Below are positions 61,887-64,000 of a stretch of 64,000 nucleotides of DNA, piece by piece (position 1 is the stretch's first letter; each line of letters starts with the position of its first letter). Origin of the DNA: Diphasiastrum complanatum (Eukaryota; Streptophyta; Lycopodiopsida; Lycopodiales; Lycopodiaceae). The DNA lies in NCBI GenBank assembly GCA_029204225.1, contig CM055111.1, forward strand, positions 27,536,340 to 27,600,339, given 5' to 3'. The notes below the pieces were generated by a model that worked only from the letters and a program-made list of their open reading frames with translations, had not been told where the DNA came from and searched no databases. Made by a program: the position numbers and the translations under genes.

Positions 61887-62349
61887 GAAGATCGAAGACC
61901 CTACAATCTTTTTTATTCACTCAAGAGGAATTGACAATATTATCAAGGCTCCCTCACAAGAGAGGAGGGCCCTTAAATAAGCAAGAGGGCTGCCCATGTG
62001 GAGCCCAAGTGGCAATTCCGCCAAATTAGAAATTACATGTGAAAATTGCCCTTCCACTAGAGGTCACCATCAAAAGGTGGCTCACTCTAAATTATGTAAG
62101 GGGGTCTACAGTTATTTACAATGCTTAGGAAACATTACTAGCTCCTACATGGTCGTTCTTTCTCTGAGATACACCACGTAGGCTCACATAGACAATAATT
62201 GTCATCCTAGCTAGTAATCCTTGACTCTCATGCTCGGCTCTCAGCTTCTTCTGGTCTCCTCCTTCTCAGACCTCATTGGTCATGGGTGAGAGATACTCTG
62301 TGTCTTTAGCTTGGCTCGGCATCTGGGGATTCTCTAGAATCTGCTAACA
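61887..62349 (-). repeat. LTR-Z part, minus orientation
   Basis: In element orientation it starts TGTTAGCAGATTCTAG at 62349 and matches the first 430 bases of the LTR at 40361. It carries the same TATA-like CTTGCTTATTTAAG and AGGTCACCATCAAAAGGTGG blocks (inverted). It is cut off where LTR-W begins. Confidence 0.85.
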
Positions 62350-62361
62350 TTATCCACCCCT
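62350..62361 (-). other. Polypurine tract next to LTR-Z
   Basis: On the minus strand AGGGGTGGATAA directly precedes the LTR start TGTTAGC, which marks this LTR as a 3' LTR with the element interior to its right. Confidence 0.6.
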
Positions 62362-62633
62362 AATCTGTTGCAGGACCCACTGCAACACAGGTGATGTCGT
62401 TCTGCTCGGCACTTGGAAAAGCATGGATCTTCGTTCGCTTCCGTAAAACCAGGTGCTTATTATCCGCAAAATTGTTTCTCAAAAATGAAAATCTTTCAAT
62501 GGCCGCTACATTCCAATTCTCTTGAGAACCTCTTGCGAGTCTTGCTCGCCTCGTCTTCTTGCTGTCTATTTCTGTTCGCTCATTTTTCGCCCTAGGGCTT
62601 CGAACACTTGGAAGCGGAGCTTACTTCCGTAGT

Positions 62634-63540
62634 TTAGTGGCCCCATGTACTCTCGTATCTTTTCAATAAGCCCATCTCCTGCCAGTCTTCTATCATGGTG
62701 ACGTATCGTGATGACATGAAGGCCGCTCTATAGTATAGCTGGGCCATCATCTCATGATCTTCCTCTGACTGGAGGGCTACATTGGGATTGATCCTGATCC
62801 GATCCAAACCATGATCCCAGAAACATTCTTGCTGCATTAAAAAGACTATGGATCGACAATATTCGGCACTTTCTTGCACGCATAGATCGGCACTGGTCTT
62901 GTATTTGTGCCCAAAGTCTAGCAATTGTGGCCTCAGGTCATCCAGGGAGATTTTGTCTAAAATTCCTGAAATCACTGTCCAGTTCACCAATTCCACCTGT
63001 GGCTTCTCTATAGGCCATGGATTTCTGCATTTGAGTGGCATGTAGAATGGATCAATTTGCTTCCACGTCGGTGCCCTCAGGTACTCTTACAGCAGCCTAC
63101 TATCATTTAAGACCTTGTTTCGCCAATCAGGTTGCGGTTGCAGTGCCGCAATGATCTCAGCCCTGGTGGAGTATTGGCTTTGATCGATCTCCTCTTTGCC
63201 TCCTCCCATGTTGGGAGGATATTTTCTTTTGAATCTCTCTGACTCTTTGGTATCGGCCATCTTGCCCCTAGGCCTGGTAGGAGAAGCTGCCCTACGTTGT
63301 TGTGGCGACCTTGCCAGGTAATCGTCCAGGGCCTTAGTGCTCGTATCTTTTTCCTTTGCTCGCTCGCTCTTAGACGGCTCAGCTGCACCCATGTCTAGTC
63401 TGGGTGAGAATCTTCTTGACTCCAATGGATCTGCCAGGAAGCCATCGTCATCCCCGATGTCAGTGATAACTTCTAGAAGGTCAGGGATGGAGTGATTTGG
63501 AGAGGGAGGTGCATGAATGGTAGGTCTAGGAGGACAAATT
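62634..63540 (-). pseudogene. Accessory region of a third Gypsy element (copy C)
   Basis: Minus strand, ending about 270 bases before the polypurine tract of LTR-Z, so it was the last coding part before the 3' LTR. It begins with a Pro-rich, acidic stretch (about 63540-63430: PDLLEVITDIGDDDGF), then a Ser/Arg/Lys-rich stretch, then the C-terminal domain: DPFYMP (about 63050), LDKISLDDLRPQLLDFGHKY, INPNVALQS, YYRAAFMSS. Motif order and spacing match copies A and B. It is the least damaged copy (about one break). No membrane segment. The family is not recognised. Confidence 0.7.
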
Positions 63541-64000
63541 TAATGTTGTTATTCTAAATGCCACTCCAACTATGTATCAATCACAAAACTTCATGTTTAT
63601 ACATGAAGGATACATTATTCTTCTCTGAGCATGAAGATGAATGGTGTCAAACGCACATCATTATGATCAATATATAATTTTTGTTTTTCATAATCAATCA
63701 CTATTATTAGTACATTGGGCTACATAGATGCAGGACCATGGGGCAAATGTAAATGGTACAATCCTCTTCCAAGGAGGCTATATGACCATGCATGTTATGA
63801 GAATAGAGTGTGCTATTCTTTTGCATGATATTGAATCCTCAAAATGGATTATCTCTATCTTGCATGCCTAATCCATTGGAATGAAAATTGACTCCTTTCA
63901 AAGCATTAAAGAAAAATATATCTTATTCATGCAAAATGGTCCACATTTATCTCAAGTGATTGAAGCTCTTCATAAATGTTTTTGAAAGTCGCTCTATTTT
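63541..64000. other. AT-rich end of window
   Basis: No gene or repeat that I can support; composition changes abruptly at about 63540, where copy C stops. Confidence 0.5.

Overview
The window looks like intergenic DNA of a large, repeat-rich seed-plant genome. A conifer or other gymnosperm is my best guess, by inference only. The grounds are stacked Copia and Gypsy LTR retrotransposons, long AT-rich gaps, GT-AG introns, and two plant-type beta-1,3-glucanase genes. I see no prokaryotic features, tRNA, rRNA or CRISPR.

Layout. 1-5287: a young Copia element (minus) that looks whole, inserted in old Gypsy gag sequence. 5288-18300: fossil pieces of Gypsy and Copia elements. One Gypsy remnant (10241-16430) carries a long, unfamiliar accessory reading region downstream of its integrase. 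18380-18800: LINE remnant. 18801-21045: quiet. 21046-23813: short-interior chromovirus with about 900-bp LTRs. 24780-34730: the only clear host gene space, with two GH17 genes pointing tail to tail as arms of an inverted duplication. The plus-strand copy has lost the C-terminal X8/CBM43 domain; the minus-strand copy keeps it. 34730-39200: AT-rich gap. 39200-62350: a deep nest. A Gypsy element beginning with an LTR at 40361 was entered by at least two Copia elements, then by a third Copia that itself holds a reversed Gypsy gag and leader. Next comes a second Gypsy pol region (56640-61114) and two abutting LTRs. 62350-63540: another copy of the unfamiliar accessory domain, minus strand, just upstream of an LTR in element orientation.

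How the genes work together. The two glucanases are probably secreted cell-wall enzymes acting on beta-1,3-glucan (callose). One has catalytic domain plus carbohydrate-binding domain, the other catalytic domain plus a short Pro-rich tail. Everything else is retrotransposon machinery, nearly all broken. The most novel signal is the accessory domain shared by three diverged Gypsy copies: it lies downstream of integrase, has a coiled-coil stretch and no visible membrane segment, and I do not recognise it. Also unusual are the Gypsy leader arrays at 41590-43130 and, reversed, at 53640-55080, and LTR U3 repeats capped by inverted motifs.
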